Assembly: GCA_964545205.1 (NCBI GenBank)
Contig: CAZJFH010000018.1
Coordinates: 15,278 to 79,277 of the forward strand
DNA: 64,000 bases
Direction: 5' to 3'
Origin: CAZJFH01 sp964545205
GTDB taxonomy: Bacteria; Pseudomonadota; Alphaproteobacteria; Rhodospirillales; Magnetospirillaceae
Part shown: piece by piece, positions 38,362-47,116 of the stretch
Position numbering within the stretch: the stretch's first letter is position 1
Layout of the letters: each line of letters starts with the position of its first letter
Program-made: the position numbers and the translations under genes
The notes under the pieces: generated by a model
What the model was told of the DNA's origin: nothing
Databases searched by the model: none
What the model saw: the letters and a program-made list of their open reading frames with translations, nothing else

Positions 38362-39715
38362 GGCTGCCGTACCCCAGAGCCCAACGGAAGTACTGGGCCC
38401 AGAAAGAGGAAATCGTGTCGGTGGCGCGCAGGCACGGCGCCAGGAGCTGGGCCGGTTCGATCCAGGCCGGATCGAGGCTGCGGCGATGATGGAAATAGGC
38501 CAGCATCATTCCGGCCGCCCGCTGCGGCTTGAACATGGCGCCGGGGGCCAGATACTCGGCATGGCTGGCCTCCCAACGCGCCGCGTCGAACGGATCGGAA
38601 CTGGCGGCGAATTCGTAATGCTTGTGGCTCGCCAGCAGCTTGGCGACGAAGAAGTCCCAGCCGGCGTCGACCTGGGCGAAGCTGCGTCCCGCCAGCAGCG
38701 CGATCTCGATCCACGGCGCCAGGTCGTAGACCTGGTAGTGCAGCGCGTCGCGGCGGACGTAGTCGATGCTCTCCCCGGCGTCGACCGCCGGCCGCGGCAT
38801 GTCGTGGACCGCCTCGTCCCAGGGCTCGCTCAGCACGCCGCCGCCGCCGTCGGCCGCGACGGCCTGCAGCGGACGGATTCGCGTCAGGTCCGACGCGCTC
38901 AGGTATTCGGTGCCGGCGACGCCGTAGGCGCCGTCGTTGCCCGCGCCCGATCCCGCCACCCGGAACTCGGCCCCGTCCGGAAAGACGGCTCGCCGGTCGC
39001 CGGCGATCTCGAAGTAGCCCTCGGCGGCGCTCGCCGCGACGATCTCGTGACCCGTGGGATGGCTCATCGCGCCGTTGCCGAACGGGAAGTTGCGCGTCGC
39101 GAAGCCCTCGATCTCGACCAGCAGCGCGTCGAACGCCGCCGTGTCGCCCAGCAGGTCGTAGACCTGAAGCAGGACCTTGTAATGATGCGTGTACCAGTTG
39201 CCGTGGGCGACGGCGCCTTCCTCCTCCGTGGTCTGGAAGTCGAAGCCCTCCTTCGCCGTGCGCAGGGCCTGCGCCCAGTCTTCGATGCTGGTCCACTCCG
39301 CGGCGGAGAAATCGGCCTGACGCCGCTTCATCACCCGCAGCAGCCACTCGAAATTGCTCTCGTTGATCGGCTTGCCGTCGGGTTCGTTGGTGCGGGCCCA
39401 GGCCAGGCAGATGTCCTTCGCCTTCTGCAGGTAGTCCGGCTCGCCGCCGTACTCGAAGTACTGGTCGATCACCGGCAGGTCGCGCCGGAGCTGGGTGAAA
39501 CCTGCGCGGCTGGCGACGACGGCCGGAATGGTAACGTCGGGCTCGCCCTGAGAGCGCAGCGTCACCACCGGGATCGGCGGCTGCGCCAGGTACTGGCCGG
39601 CGAACTTGCGCAGCCTCTGGCGCTGCACGTTGTGCCAGCTCAGGCCGTTGCTGTTGGTCGGCAGGCTCGCCGCCGCGATCGGCTCGTCGGTGCCGAAGAA
39701 GCCGGTCTGGGTCAT
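38354..39715 (-). CDS. Alginate-lyase-like tail protein
   Basis: A 453-residue soluble protein in the tail hub operon. Its alpha/alpha-barrel pattern resembles the alginate lyase family (PL5-like): NESNFEWLLRVMKRRQADFS, HGNWYTHHYKVLLQVYDLLG and RRDALHYQVYDLAPWIEIALLAG, where the last block corresponds to the LHYHNYAL region holding the catalytic Tyr. It could degrade acidic exopolysaccharide during infection. This is a fold-level assignment by eye. The ATG overlaps the upstream stop (ATGA) and the 3' end overlaps the next hub gene. Confidence 0.65.
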   Translation of the reverse strand: MTQTGFFGTDEPIAAASLPTNSNGLSWHNVQRQRLRKFAGQYLAQPPIPVVTLRSQGEPDVTIPAVVASRAGFTQLRRDLPVIDQYFEYGGEPDYLQKAKDICLAWARTNEPDGKPINESNFEWLLRVMKRRQADFSAAEWTSIEDWAQALRTAKEGFDFQTTEEEGAVAHGNWYTHHYKVLLQVYDLLGDTAAFDALLVEIEGFATRNFPFGNGAMSHPTGHEIVAASAAEGYFEIAGDRRAVFPDGAEFRVAGSGAGNDGAYGVAGTEYLSASDLTRIRPLQAVAADGGGGVLSEPWDEAVHDMPRPAVDAGESIDYVRRDALHYQVYDLAPWIEIALLAGRSFAQVDAGWDFFVAKLLASHKHYEFAASSDPFDAARWEASHAEYLAPGAMFKPQRAAGMMLAYFHHRRSLDPAWIEPAQLLAPCLRATDTISSFWAQYFRWALGYGSHA

Positions 39716-41256
39716 GGGCCCTCCACCTCCTGGAAAAACGGCCGGTTGGTGTTGCTGACCAGGCAGCGACCGTCGGCCAGCGCCGCCAGCGGACCCGGCC
39801 AGACGTCGGTCTTGAACTCGGCGAACTCGTCGAGGCCGTTGTCGCTGGCGCGACGCAGCAGCTTCAGGCGGTTGCCGAAGGTCAGCGATACGAAGACCGT
39901 GTGATTGGGGTCGTCGGGATGGCAGTCGACATAGGCCGGCCATGTCCCGGAGTTGCGCCACGAGACCGAATAGGTGCCGCGACTGATCACCCCGACGACG
40001 TCGTTGCCCGAGCAGGCGAACCAGATCTTGCCGTCGCCGGCGTTGTAGGCCAGGCCGCACGGCAGCCAGCGCCCGTCGAGGTCGACGCGCCGGACTTCCG
40101 CCCGCGCCACCGGATCCCAGCGCACGACCTCGCCGGTGCAACTGATCCACAGATCGCCGTCCGGATCGCGGCAGAAGGCGTAGGGCTGGCCGGCAAGGGC
40201 CACCCACTCGGCGGCGCCGCTGGCCGCGTCGATGCGCGTCAGGCCGTCCTGCCACGGATGCGAGACCCAGACGCCGCCGTGACCGTCGGCGATGATCTCG
40301 TGCGGATAGGGCGCGACGGCGATCGTCGCGAGCACCGCGCCGGTGGCCGGATCGATGCGCTGCACGCAGGCGTCGCACAGCGCGGTGACGAACAGATGGC
40401 CCGACACGGCATCCCAGGCCAGCCGCCACGGCTGCGCGGCGAGAGAGCCCAGGTAGTCCGATGCCGAAGCCGCGTCGCGGCCGGCGACGGCGGCGACGGT
40501 GAGATCGTCGGGGTCGAACCGCGTCAGCGTGCGTTGCAGGTTGGCGGCGAGCCAGATGCCGCCGTCGCCGTCGACGGCGATGCCCTGGGCCAGGTCCTCG
40601 CCCCAGCCGGCGGTCGGGCTGCCGACGACCTCGAAGCTGAAGTTCGGGATTCTGCCGCCGAAGTCGTTCAGGTACAGGTCCGAGAAGACGACGTAGGCTT
40701 GGTTGCGGTACGCCGGCACGCCGCCGGTGCCTTCGCTGCTCTCGATCAGCGGATCGGGGTCCTGGGTGTCGAGCCCGAGATACACCGTCACGGCGTCGCC
40801 GGCCTCGCTCCGGTAGGAGTCCCAGATCAGGGTGCCGTCGGCCCAAATGCGCCGGATGGCCGAGATCGGGCCTTCGCCGAGCGACACCGCCAGATCGACG
40901 TAGTAGTGATAGCTCTCGCTGGTCACCTTGGCGGACGAGCCGCCCTTGCCGCCGGAGTCCTGGACCGAGGTCTCGCGAACCTCGCGTTTGTCGCTGGCCC
41001 AGATCACGTTCCCGGCGACCCGGCCGGAATAGATCACCGGCATCGAGCGGCCGTAGGTCGAGACCTGGATGCCGAGATCGCCCAGCCGCGGCCCCGAAAC
41101 GGTCGGTCCGTCGACGGCGAAAAGCTGCCGGTCGATGACGCCGCCGATCGTCGAGCCGACCGCAAGGCCGATCGTGGCCGCCGAAATGCCCAGGACCGTG
41201 CCGCCGATCGCGCTGCCGATGGCCGCGCCCGCGACTCCCAGCACCAGTGTCGCCAT
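39712..41256 (-). CDS. Tail hub N-terminal domain fused to a beta-propeller
   Basis: A 514-residue protein with two parts. Residues 1-215 are the usual start of GTA/lambda-type tail hubs: a glycine-rich hydrophobic head, VSTYGRSMPVIYSGRVAGNVIWASD, VDLAVSLGEGPISAIRRIWADG and PAYRNQAYVVFSDL. From about residue 218 the sequence changes to NHL/SMP-30-like blades (GIAVDGDGGIWLAANLQ, IADGHGGVWVSHPW, RDPDGDLWISCTGEV) forming a probable six-bladed propeller. The usual GTA hub continues with a TIM-barrel glycosidase instead. The propeller may bind a surface carbohydrate. Confidence 0.8.
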   Translation of the reverse strand: MATLVLGVAGAAIGSAIGGTVLGISAATIGLAVGSTIGGVIDRQLFAVDGPTVSGPRLGDLGIQVSTYGRSMPVIYSGRVAGNVIWASDKREVRETSVQDSGGKGGSSAKVTSESYHYYVDLAVSLGEGPISAIRRIWADGTLIWDSYRSEAGDAVTVYLGLDTQDPDPLIESSEGTGGVPAYRNQAYVVFSDLYLNDFGGRIPNFSFEVVGSPTAGWGEDLAQGIAVDGDGGIWLAANLQRTLTRFDPDDLTVAAVAGRDAASASDYLGSLAAQPWRLAWDAVSGHLFVTALCDACVQRIDPATGAVLATIAVAPYPHEIIADGHGGVWVSHPWQDGLTRIDAASGAAEWVALAGQPYAFCRDPDGDLWISCTGEVVRWDPVARAEVRRVDLDGRWLPCGLAYNAGDGKIWFACSGNDVVGVISRGTYSVSWRNSGTWPAYVDCHPDDPNHTVFVSLTFGNRLKLLRRASDNGLDEFAEFKTDVWPGPLAALADGRCLVSNTNRPFFQEVEGP

Positions 41257-41676
41257 CTAGCCCTCCTCTATGTCTGGAAACCGGAAGGCCGCGAGCACCC
41301 GCGGCCACCATCGCTCGTCCAGTCTGGTTTCGATCACCCGCCCGGCGCCGGCACAGGCATGGATCAGGCTTCCGTGCTCGCCCAGGATGCCGACGTGCTG
41401 CGGGTCGCGGCGGATGCGGGTCAGCAGCACGTCGCCGGGCCGCGCCGCGGTCGCGGGCAGCGGGATCAACTGCTCGCCCAGGGCCTGGCCGAGGCTGCGC
41501 CCGTCGGGAACGCGGCCGTAATCGGTGCGGTCGCGGACGGCGATCCCGACGTCGCGGGCGACCCCGGCGACGAGCCCGACGCAATCGACGCCGACGCCCT
41601 TCAGCCGGCCCTGATGGCGGAACGGCGTGCCGACCCAGCCGCGGGCGGCGGCCAGGATTTCAGCTCTGGTGACCAT
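41257..41676 (-). CDS. NlpC/P60 cell wall peptidase (GTA g14-like)
   Basis: A 139-residue tail-tip peptidase that probably opens peptidoglycan during DNA entry. Predicted catalytic Cys lies in GVDCVGLVAGVARD (about residue 32) and His in PQHVGILGEHGSLIHA. It begins MVTRAEILAAARGWVGTPF, the normal start of GTA gp14-type proteins. It lies one base before the hub gene and 2 bp after DUF2163, the conserved GTA g12-g15 order. Confidence 0.9.
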   Translation of the reverse strand: MVTRAEILAAARGWVGTPFRHQGRLKGVGVDCVGLVAGVARDVGIAVRDRTDYGRVPDGRSLGQALGEQLIPLPATAARPGDVLLTRIRRDPQHVGILGEHGSLIHACAGAGRVIETRLDERWWPRVLAAFRFPDIEEG

Positions 41677-41678
41677 GA

Positions 41679-42521
41679 TCAGCGTCCGGCGGGTTCGATC
41701 AGGAAGTCGAGCCCCGGCACGTGCGGCTCGCCCTGGAAGTTGACGGCGTTGTCGAAGACGTCGCGGCAGGTCTCGAACCGCTTGTCGCATCCGGCATGGA
41801 CCTCGTAGCCGTCGCCGACGGCGATGTCGCGCGACGCCGGCAGGAACAGCTCGAACGCGCCGCCGGCGCCGAACGCGCGAACCTCGGCGGCGGTGCCGGC
41901 GTTGGCGCCGCTGGTCCAGGTCACGAGGCCATGGGCGAAATACCCCTCGGCCTCGCTGCGTCCGGAATCGGCGAAGCTGCGGCGGCTGGTCGCCGCGGTC
42001 ACCGTGCCGGTGGCCCGATGCGCGCCGAGATCGACCCGGCAGCGCTCGTCGCCGAGATCGGCACGACAGCTCGGGGAGTAGATCTGGCCGACCACGGTGG
42101 CGAAGGCGTCGGTCAGGCCGCGCAGTTCGGCGACGAAGCCCTGGCCGCTCACCCTGATCTCGCCCAGCGAGCCCTTGCGCATCGGCAGGGCGCCGGCCTC
42201 GGGATCGCCGTGGTCGACCAGCATGATCTCGACCACGGCGTTGTCGTAGACGCCGGCCAGCAGGTCGTCCTCGGAAATCTCGGCGCTGTCGAGCACCGAC
42301 TGGATCTCGAGGTTGTCGACCGCCAGGCCGGCGGCGCTCGACACCGCGGTGGGCGTGAAGCCGGTCGCCGCCTTGTAGGTCAGGCCGTCCCGATCGAGGT
42401 CGCGGTCATGGTCGGTGAAGCCCATCACCACGCCGTCGGCGCGGGTCAGGCGCCACAGGGTCGCCAGCCGGGTGACGTCGCCGAGCAGGTGCTGGCGCAG
42501 GGTGTCGGAGCACGGCTTCAT
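41679..42521 (-). CDS. DUF2163 tail protein (GTA g13-like)
   Basis: A 280-residue tail-tip protein. The N-terminal LATLWRLTRADGVVMGFTDHDRDL and the C-terminal YEVHAGCDKRFETCRDVFDNAVNFQGEPHVPG are the DUF2163/BR0599 signature, with four cysteines (PSCRADLGDERCRVDL and GCDKRFETC) that in RcGTA proteins bind an Fe-S cluster. It overlaps the DUF2460 gene by 4 bp. Confidence 0.92.
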   Translation of the reverse strand: MKPCSDTLRQHLLGDVTRLATLWRLTRADGVVMGFTDHDRDLDRDGLTYKAATGFTPTAVSSAAGLAVDNLEIQSVLDSAEISEDDLLAGVYDNAVVEIMLVDHGDPEAGALPMRKGSLGEIRVSGQGFVAELRGLTDAFATVVGQIYSPSCRADLGDERCRVDLGAHRATGTVTAATSRRSFADSGRSEAEGYFAHGLVTWTSGANAGTAAEVRAFGAGGAFELFLPASRDIAVGDGYEVHAGCDKRFETCRDVFDNAVNFQGEPHVPGLDFLIEPAGR

Positions 42522-43114
42522 TCCTTCACCTCCACCACCGCGATCTGCCCCCAGCTGAACGTGCCGTAGGCCTCGATGCTGACCTTCATCTGGTCGCTGT
42601 CGAACCGCGCCGGCACGTCGAACTCGCAGGCCGCCTCGACGACGGCGCCGGCCGCCGGGGCCGCATCGAACGACACCGAGCCCTCGGCGACCGCGAACCC
42701 GCTCTCCTGCGCCGCGCCGTCGACCCAGACCTCGACCGTGCCGGAGACCGGCCGGGTGATCCGGCGCGCCGAGACGTGGCCGCCGGCGTCGACGTAGCTC
42801 TTGCTCAGCGCGAAGCTCGTCGTGGCGCCGTCGCCGGTTCCGATGGTCTGGCGGTCCATGCGGTAGTCGCTCCAGTCCTTGAACCGGAACGCATGCGCCC
42901 GGCCCTGGCGGGCGCGGAAGAACGCCAGCAGCCGGTCGAGCTGCGCCTGGGTCTTCAGCCCGTGGGCCACGTCCCAGACGCAGCGGGCGTCCGACCAGTT
43001 GACGTTGCGCTTCTCGCGCCCGGACGACAGCGTCACCACGGTGGTGTTGAACCCCGGCCCGCCGACGGCGCCGACGGCGATGTCGTCGGGGAAGCGGACG
43101 TCATGGAATGTCAT
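42518..43114 (-). CDS. DUF2460 distal tail protein (GTA g12-like)
   Basis: A 198-residue protein with FHDVRFPDDIAVGAVGGPGFNTTVV, WSDARCVWDVAHGLKTQAQLDRLLAFFRARQGRAHAFRFKDWSDYR and VDGAAQESGFAVAEGSVSFDAAP, all characteristic of DUF2460 distal tail proteins, which link the tail tube to the tip. It lies 10 bp after the tail tube gene. In RcGTA a tape measure gene stands between these two; here it does not. Confidence 0.92.
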   Translation of the reverse strand: MTFHDVRFPDDIAVGAVGGPGFNTTVVTLSSGREKRNVNWSDARCVWDVAHGLKTQAQLDRLLAFFRARQGRAHAFRFKDWSDYRMDRQTIGTGDGATTSFALSKSYVDAGGHVSARRITRPVSGTVEVWVDGAAQESGFAVAEGSVSFDAAPAAGAVVEAACEFDVPARFDSDQMKVSIEAYGTFSWGQIAVVEVKE

Positions 43115-43124
43115 CGCCCTCTCC

Positions 43125-44321
43125 TCAATCCACCGCCGCCTGGATCGTCATGGTCGCGGCGTCCCAGGCGGTGCCGGCGCCGCCGTCGGTGCGCACCAGG
43201 GCCTGGAAGGGCAGCCGCAGCGGCAGGCCCTCGCCGCCCTGGATCCGCAGGTCGGCGCCGTTGAACATCAGCCGCGGCAGGTGCAGCGAGACGAAGCCGG
43301 CGCCGCCGGCCGGCGCCAGCAGCAGGTGCAGAGCCACCTCGTCCGAGGCCAGGTAGTTCTTCAGCAAGGCCGCGTCCTCGACGAAGGCGGTCATCGTGCC
43401 GCTGACGTTGGTGCGGCCGTAGACGACGTCCGGCACCGTCGCGGCCCCGACCACGGCATCGGCGACGAGGCCGAGATCGACCGACAGGTCGAGGCCGGTG
43501 ACGACGCCGACATCGGCGCCGGCGACGCGCAGGGTGGCGTCGATGGCGCCCAGCGGCTGGCGGCTCGACACCGTCGCCGGCGCGGCGAAATACGGCGCGT
43601 CCGCTCCTTCGCGCACCTCCATGTCGCGGCCCAGCACGGAAAAGCTCACCTCGGCCATGCGGTTGGGCGACAGCGACAGCTGCATGCGGCCGATGCGGCA
43701 GCCGCTGAACACCTGGGCGAAGCCGGCCTCGGCGAAATGGTGCTCGATGGTGAAGGACGGCTGGCCGGTGCCGGTGGCGACCTTCTCGCCGGTCACGGCG
43801 CAGGCGCAGGCCTCGTTGGCGGTGGCCACGGCCTCGACGGTCTCGGCGACGGTCATGGTGGCGTCGGTCAGGTCCACGATCCTGAGATTGCGCCCGTCGT
43901 TTCCGGCCGACAGCCCGCTCCAGCGCACGACGTCGCCGATCTTGAAGCCGTCGGCGAGCCACGAGCCGCCCGCGCGGGTGAAGCTGCGGCCGGCATCGCT
44001 GGCGGTGACGCCGGAACCCGCCGCCGCGGCGAACGAGACACCCGCGGTCCAGGTGCCGCGCAAGGCCGCGGCGAGCAGGTCGTCCCAGGCCGCCGGCGCC
44101 AGTTCGCCGCGGATCTCGCCCTGGACGCGGCGGCTGCCGTGGCGCTGCGCGGCGAGCTGGGCGTCGGGGCGGATCTCGTTGGAACGGAACGTCTGGCGCG
44201 ACAGCGCCAGGGTCGAAGCGATGCGCCGCACCAGGGTGCCGCCGGCCGGCGCGGGCTTGGTGCCGAAGACGGTCTCGGCCGCATAGGCGACGTCGACGGC
44301 GACGCCGGTCTGGATGGTCAT
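43125..44321 (-). CDS. Phage tail tube protein
   Basis: A 398-residue beta-rich protein beginning MTIQTGVAVDVAYAAETVFGTKPA, with RFRSNEIRPDAQLAAQRHGSRRVQGEI-type sequence near residue 45 and LYPAGG-like loops later, matching the long phage tail tube family of siphoviruses. It contains an inserted Ig-like stretch (GRSFTRAGGSWLADGFKIGDVVRWSG) that is also echoed in the neighbouring terminator-type protein. Expected to build the tail tube. Confidence 0.8.
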   Translation of the reverse strand: MTIQTGVAVDVAYAAETVFGTKPAPAGGTLVRRIASTLALSRQTFRSNEIRPDAQLAAQRHGSRRVQGEIRGELAPAAWDDLLAAALRGTWTAGVSFAAAAGSGVTASDAGRSFTRAGGSWLADGFKIGDVVRWSGLSAGNDGRNLRIVDLTDATMTVAETVEAVATANEACACAVTGEKVATGTGQPSFTIEHHFAEAGFAQVFSGCRIGRMQLSLSPNRMAEVSFSVLGRDMEVREGADAPYFAAPATVSSRQPLGAIDATLRVAGADVGVVTGLDLSVDLGLVADAVVGAATVPDVVYGRTNVSGTMTAFVEDAALLKNYLASDEVALHLLLAPAGGAGFVSLHLPRLMFNGADLRIQGGEGLPLRLPFQALVRTDGGAGTAWDAATMTIQAAVD

Positions 44322-44983
44322 GATGCTCCTCCGCGTGCGGACGCCTCGCAGGACCAGTCGATGGCCAGCGGCAGCGTCAGGATGTCGATGGTTTCGAGAA
44401 CGGCGCCGCGCCGGGCTTCGCCGACGCGCACCTCGAGGCCGTCCCGCTGCAGGCGCAGGCCGGGCGTGAACCGTTCGCGCAGCCCGGCCGCGAGGCGTTC
44501 GAGCCGGGCGAGGCCGCGGCCCGAATCGACCGGCTCGACCAGCTCCACGATCAGGCTGCCCTGGTGGCGCAGGATGCCGCCGGTGCCGAAGGCGACCAGC
44601 GGCGCCGAGGCCGGGCGCAGCAGGGCGCGCAGCCACGGCTTGTCCTTGGGGCGGACGAAGGGCTGGCCCTCGAAGCGGCGCCGCTCGGGCAGCACGACGG
44701 CGATCGAGACGGCGGCGCCGGCCGCCTCCGGCGTGACCGTGCGGTCGACCACCAGCACGCCGTCCGAGACCGCGAGCACGATCGACGGCGTCGTGTCGGC
44801 GAAGCCGTCCGGCTGCACGGTGTCGCCGACCCGGAAGCCGTCGGTCACGAAGGACCCGGCGGCGCGGCTGTAGCCGGTGCTGGTCGCGGCGATGTCGTCG
44901 CGGCTGCCGGTGTCCAGCAGCACGGTGGCGGCCAGGTGCGCCTCGAGCGCGGCGCGGATGCTGGCCTCTGTCGTCAGGCTCAT
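44318..44983 (-). CDS. Putative tail terminator or completion protein
   Basis: A 221-residue protein starting MSLTTEASIRAALEAHLAA. The N-terminal helix and the C-terminal LIVELVEPVDSGRGLARLERLAAGLRERFTPGLRLQRDGLEVRVG resemble tail terminator proteins (DUF4128-like), with an inserted domain (YSRAAGSFVTDGFRVGDTVQPDGFA) like that of the tail tube protein. It overlaps the tail tube start by 4 bp. Assigned from position and general pattern. Confidence 0.6.
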   Translation of the reverse strand: MSLTTEASIRAALEAHLAATVLLDTGSRDDIAATSTGYSRAAGSFVTDGFRVGDTVQPDGFADTTPSIVLAVSDGVLVVDRTVTPEAAGAAVSIAVVLPERRRFEGQPFVRPKDKPWLRALLRPASAPLVAFGTGGILRHQGSLIVELVEPVDSGRGLARLERLAAGLRERFTPGLRLQRDGLEVRVGEARRGAVLETIDILTLPLAIDWSCEASARGGAS

Positions 44984-44990
44984 GACTGGA

Positions 44991-45356
44991 TCACCTCGCG
45001 ATCACGAGATAAAGCGCGCCGGCGCCGAGCACGTCGCGCACCGCGCGCACCGCGCGCACGGTGCCGTCGATCGCCAGCCGGTCGCCGCCCTGCGGCGCGA
45101 AGCCGGCGCCCGACAGCCAGACGACGATCTCGCCGTCGGCGATCTCGATGCCGTCGAGCAGGTCGAAACGCGGCCGCACGGCGTGGTCGAACAGCGCCGA
45201 ACAGGCGGTCTCGGCGGTCTCGGGCGCGGCCGGCGCGCCGGTTTCGGGGTCGTAGTCGGCCGGCGTGGCGCGGCTCAGGGTCGCCGGATGGACGAGATCG
45301 CCGGCGGCGGCGAACAGCCGCCGGACGGTGGCGGAAAGCTCGGCGCGGCTCGGCAT
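44991..45356 (-). CDS. Putative head-tail joining protein
   Basis: A 121-residue protein starting MPSRAELSATVRRLFAAAGDLVHPATL, with a beta-rich C-terminus (GGDRLAIDGTVRAVRAVRDVLGAGALYLVIAR) typical of small head-closure or neck proteins. It overlaps the upstream connector gene by one base and precedes the terminator-type gene. No family-specific motif was recognised, so the role is inferred from gene order. Confidence 0.5.
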   Translation of the reverse strand: MPSRAELSATVRRLFAAAGDLVHPATLSRATPADYDPETGAPAAPETAETACSALFDHAVRPRFDLLDGIEIADGEIVVWLSGAGFAPQGGDRLAIDGTVRAVRAVRDVLGAGALYLVIAR

Positions 45357-45841
45357 CACGCCCTCGCCAGGTCGTTGCCGGCGCGCGTGACGCCGCGCAG
45401 GATGCCGTCGACCAGCCGCCGCCGGGTGCCGCCCGGCGCGCCTTCGAAGTAGCTGGTGCTGACCGGCCCGACGCTCTCGCTCTTGATCAAGCCACCGCGG
45501 GCCGCGTCGGGCATCAGCTCCTCGGACAGGGCGCGCAGGGCCAGCTCGGCGCAGGCGCGCTTCACCGGTTCCGGCACGCCGCTCAAGCTGGCGCCGGCCT
45601 CGTCCTCGGCGCCGCTGCGCGGCCAGGAAAGCGCCTGGTCGGGGCGCAGCCGTTCGCCGCGGAACGCATAGCCGGCATCCAGGCAGTCGCTGGCCTTGAC
45701 CAGCGCCGCCTCCTTGTCGGCCACGGCGGCGGCGGCCCAGGCGGCGTTGCCGCGCAGGGCGTGATAGGCGTCCGTCCAGGCGACGTCGACGTAGGCCGTC
45801 GCGTCGGCCCGGCCGGAGCCGTCCTCGACGATGATGGTCAT
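45356..45841 (-). CDS. Head-tail connector (DnaT-like / gp6-type) protein
   Basis: A 161-residue helical protein. The N-terminus TIIVEDGSGRADATAYVDVAWTDAYH followed by KEAALVKASDCLDAGYAFRGERLRPDQALSWPRSG is the pattern of the phage family labelled putative DnaT-like ssDNA binding protein, which acts as a head-tail adaptor. It follows the coat protein gene after a 112-bp gap that holds a dispersed repeat. Confidence 0.75.
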   Translation of the reverse strand: MTIIVEDGSGRADATAYVDVAWTDAYHALRGNAAWAAAAVADKEAALVKASDCLDAGYAFRGERLRPDQALSWPRSGAEDEAGASLSGVPEPVKRACAELALRALSEELMPDAARGGLIKSESVGPVSTSYFEGAPGGTRRRLVDGILRGVTRAGNDLARA

Positions 45842-45874
45842 GATGGGGTTTCCCGGGTGACAGGATGCGTCGTC

Positions 45875-45936
45875 TCGTCACCCCCGGGCTTGGCCCGGGG
45901 GTCCATGGATTGCCGGGACAGGCCCGGCAATGACGA
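45875..45936. repeat. REP-like dispersed element with two hairpins
   Basis: TCGTCA and TGACGA ends enclose ACCCCCGGG-cttgg-CCCGGGGGT (45880-45902) and TTGCCGGGACAGGCCCGGCAA (45910-45930), joined by CCATGGA. This is the form of alphaproteobacterial REP/BIME-type chromosomal repeats (cgtcattgccgggc...). It sits in the gap between the coat protein and connector genes of the phage operon. Confidence 0.7.
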
Positions 45937-45953
45937 GTATGAGCTCGGCGGCG

Positions 45954-47087
45954 CTAGTTCCGCGCCCGCACCGCCAGATTGGGATCGAGGGTGGTCACGC
46001 CCCACAGCGCGTCGAGCGCGACGAACACCTTCGAGTTGTTGCCGTCGTAGAACAGCCGCGAGCGCAGCGCCAGGCCGGTGATCGGGTCGGTCACGGTGGC
46101 GATGCGGGCGCCGAGCTGGTTGCCGAGTTCCGACAGCGGCGCCATCGCCAGCGCGAAGGCGTTGCGGTGGAAGGCCAGCGAGGCGGCGTGGTCGTCCAGG
46201 CTGACGGTCGCCTGGGCGTTGTCGGCGTAGTCCTGGACCAGCGCCGGCGTCACCGTCACGGTGATCGCGTTCGACGCCGCGGTCGCGTCGGCCGTCACGG
46301 CGTAGCGCTGGGCGTTGCCGTCGAGCACGAAGGTGTCGCCCTTCTTCAGGGTGCCGGTCAGGGTGCCGGCGTCGAGCGTCACGCTCGTCGCCCCCTTGGA
46401 ATGGGCGCCCTGCAGCAGCGGGCTGGTGCTCGACAGGGTGCCGGCGACATGGCTGCGCACGTTCTGGTTGGCGAAGAAGTTGAAGCCGAAGCGCTGGCCC
46501 AGGCTGCCCGAGACCTGAGCCGCGGTGCCGAGCTCGCCCGAGCCCTGCCACTGGGTGAAGGCCGACTGGCCGAGCAGGTCGGCCTCCATGTCGCCGTCGA
46601 TCATCCAGTGCAGCATGGCGGGGTCGCGCAGCGGCACCTTGTTGTCGAACATGGCGCGGCGCACCGCGATGATGTCGGCGACGCCGGCGGTGGCGGCGAC
46701 GTCGTGGAACCACGGCACGTCGGCATGGAGCGCGCACAGGCTCTGGTCGATCGAATCGGCCAGGGCGACCGCCGCCGGGCGGACGTGCTCGGCGATGATC
46801 ACCTCGCCGGCCGCCGACAGCTCCTTGTCGGACAGGGCGAACTTGACCTCCTTCCAGTTGGAAAGCTGGATCTGCACCTCGCCGGCGTCGATGTCCTGCG
46901 CCGAGGACGGCGCGTCGAGCGCGGTGAAGGCGCCGGGGCTGCGGATCGAGATGGTGGCGCCCTTCTGCTGCGGCGCCTTGTCGTAGCCGCGATGCACGCG
47001 GCCGGCCATGCCCAGCGCCTTCTCCAGCTGGATCAGGCCCTCCTGGGCATAGAAGATGGGATCGTAGACGGACAGGGTGTTGGCCAT
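45954..47087 (-). CDS. P22-type major coat protein
   Basis: A 377-residue capsid protein. MANTLSVYDPIFYAQEGLIQLEKAL, the KGATISIRSPGAFTA motif, SNWKEVKFALSDKELSAAGEVIIAEHVRPAAVALADSID and MVDG-like IDGDMEADLLG are the conserved parts of the P22 coat family (HK97 fold with an inserted domain). It directly follows the scaffold-like gene, the normal order. This contrasts with the GTA-like tail genes, whose usual partner is an HK97-type coat. Confidence 0.88.
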   Translation of the reverse strand: MANTLSVYDPIFYAQEGLIQLEKALGMAGRVHRGYDKAPQQKGATISIRSPGAFTALDAPSSAQDIDAGEVQIQLSNWKEVKFALSDKELSAAGEVIIAEHVRPAAVALADSIDQSLCALHADVPWFHDVAATAGVADIIAVRRAMFDNKVPLRDPAMLHWMIDGDMEADLLGQSAFTQWQGSGELGTAAQVSGSLGQRFGFNFFANQNVRSHVAGTLSSTSPLLQGAHSKGATSVTLDAGTLTGTLKKGDTFVLDGNAQRYAVTADATAASNAITVTVTPALVQDYADNAQATVSLDDHAASLAFHRNAFALAMAPLSELGNQLGARIATVTDPITGLALRSRLFYDGNNSKVFVALDALWGVTTLDPNLAVRARN

Positions 47088-47116
47088 TTACGGCGTCTCC
47101 TGGGATGCGGGAGCGA

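Noticed and set aside
38354..41584. Possible single 1076-residue hub protein including the alginate-lyase-like part
   Set aside because: The frame upstream of 39715 is an out-of-frame reading of the hub N-terminal/propeller gene; the ATGA overlap shows two genes.
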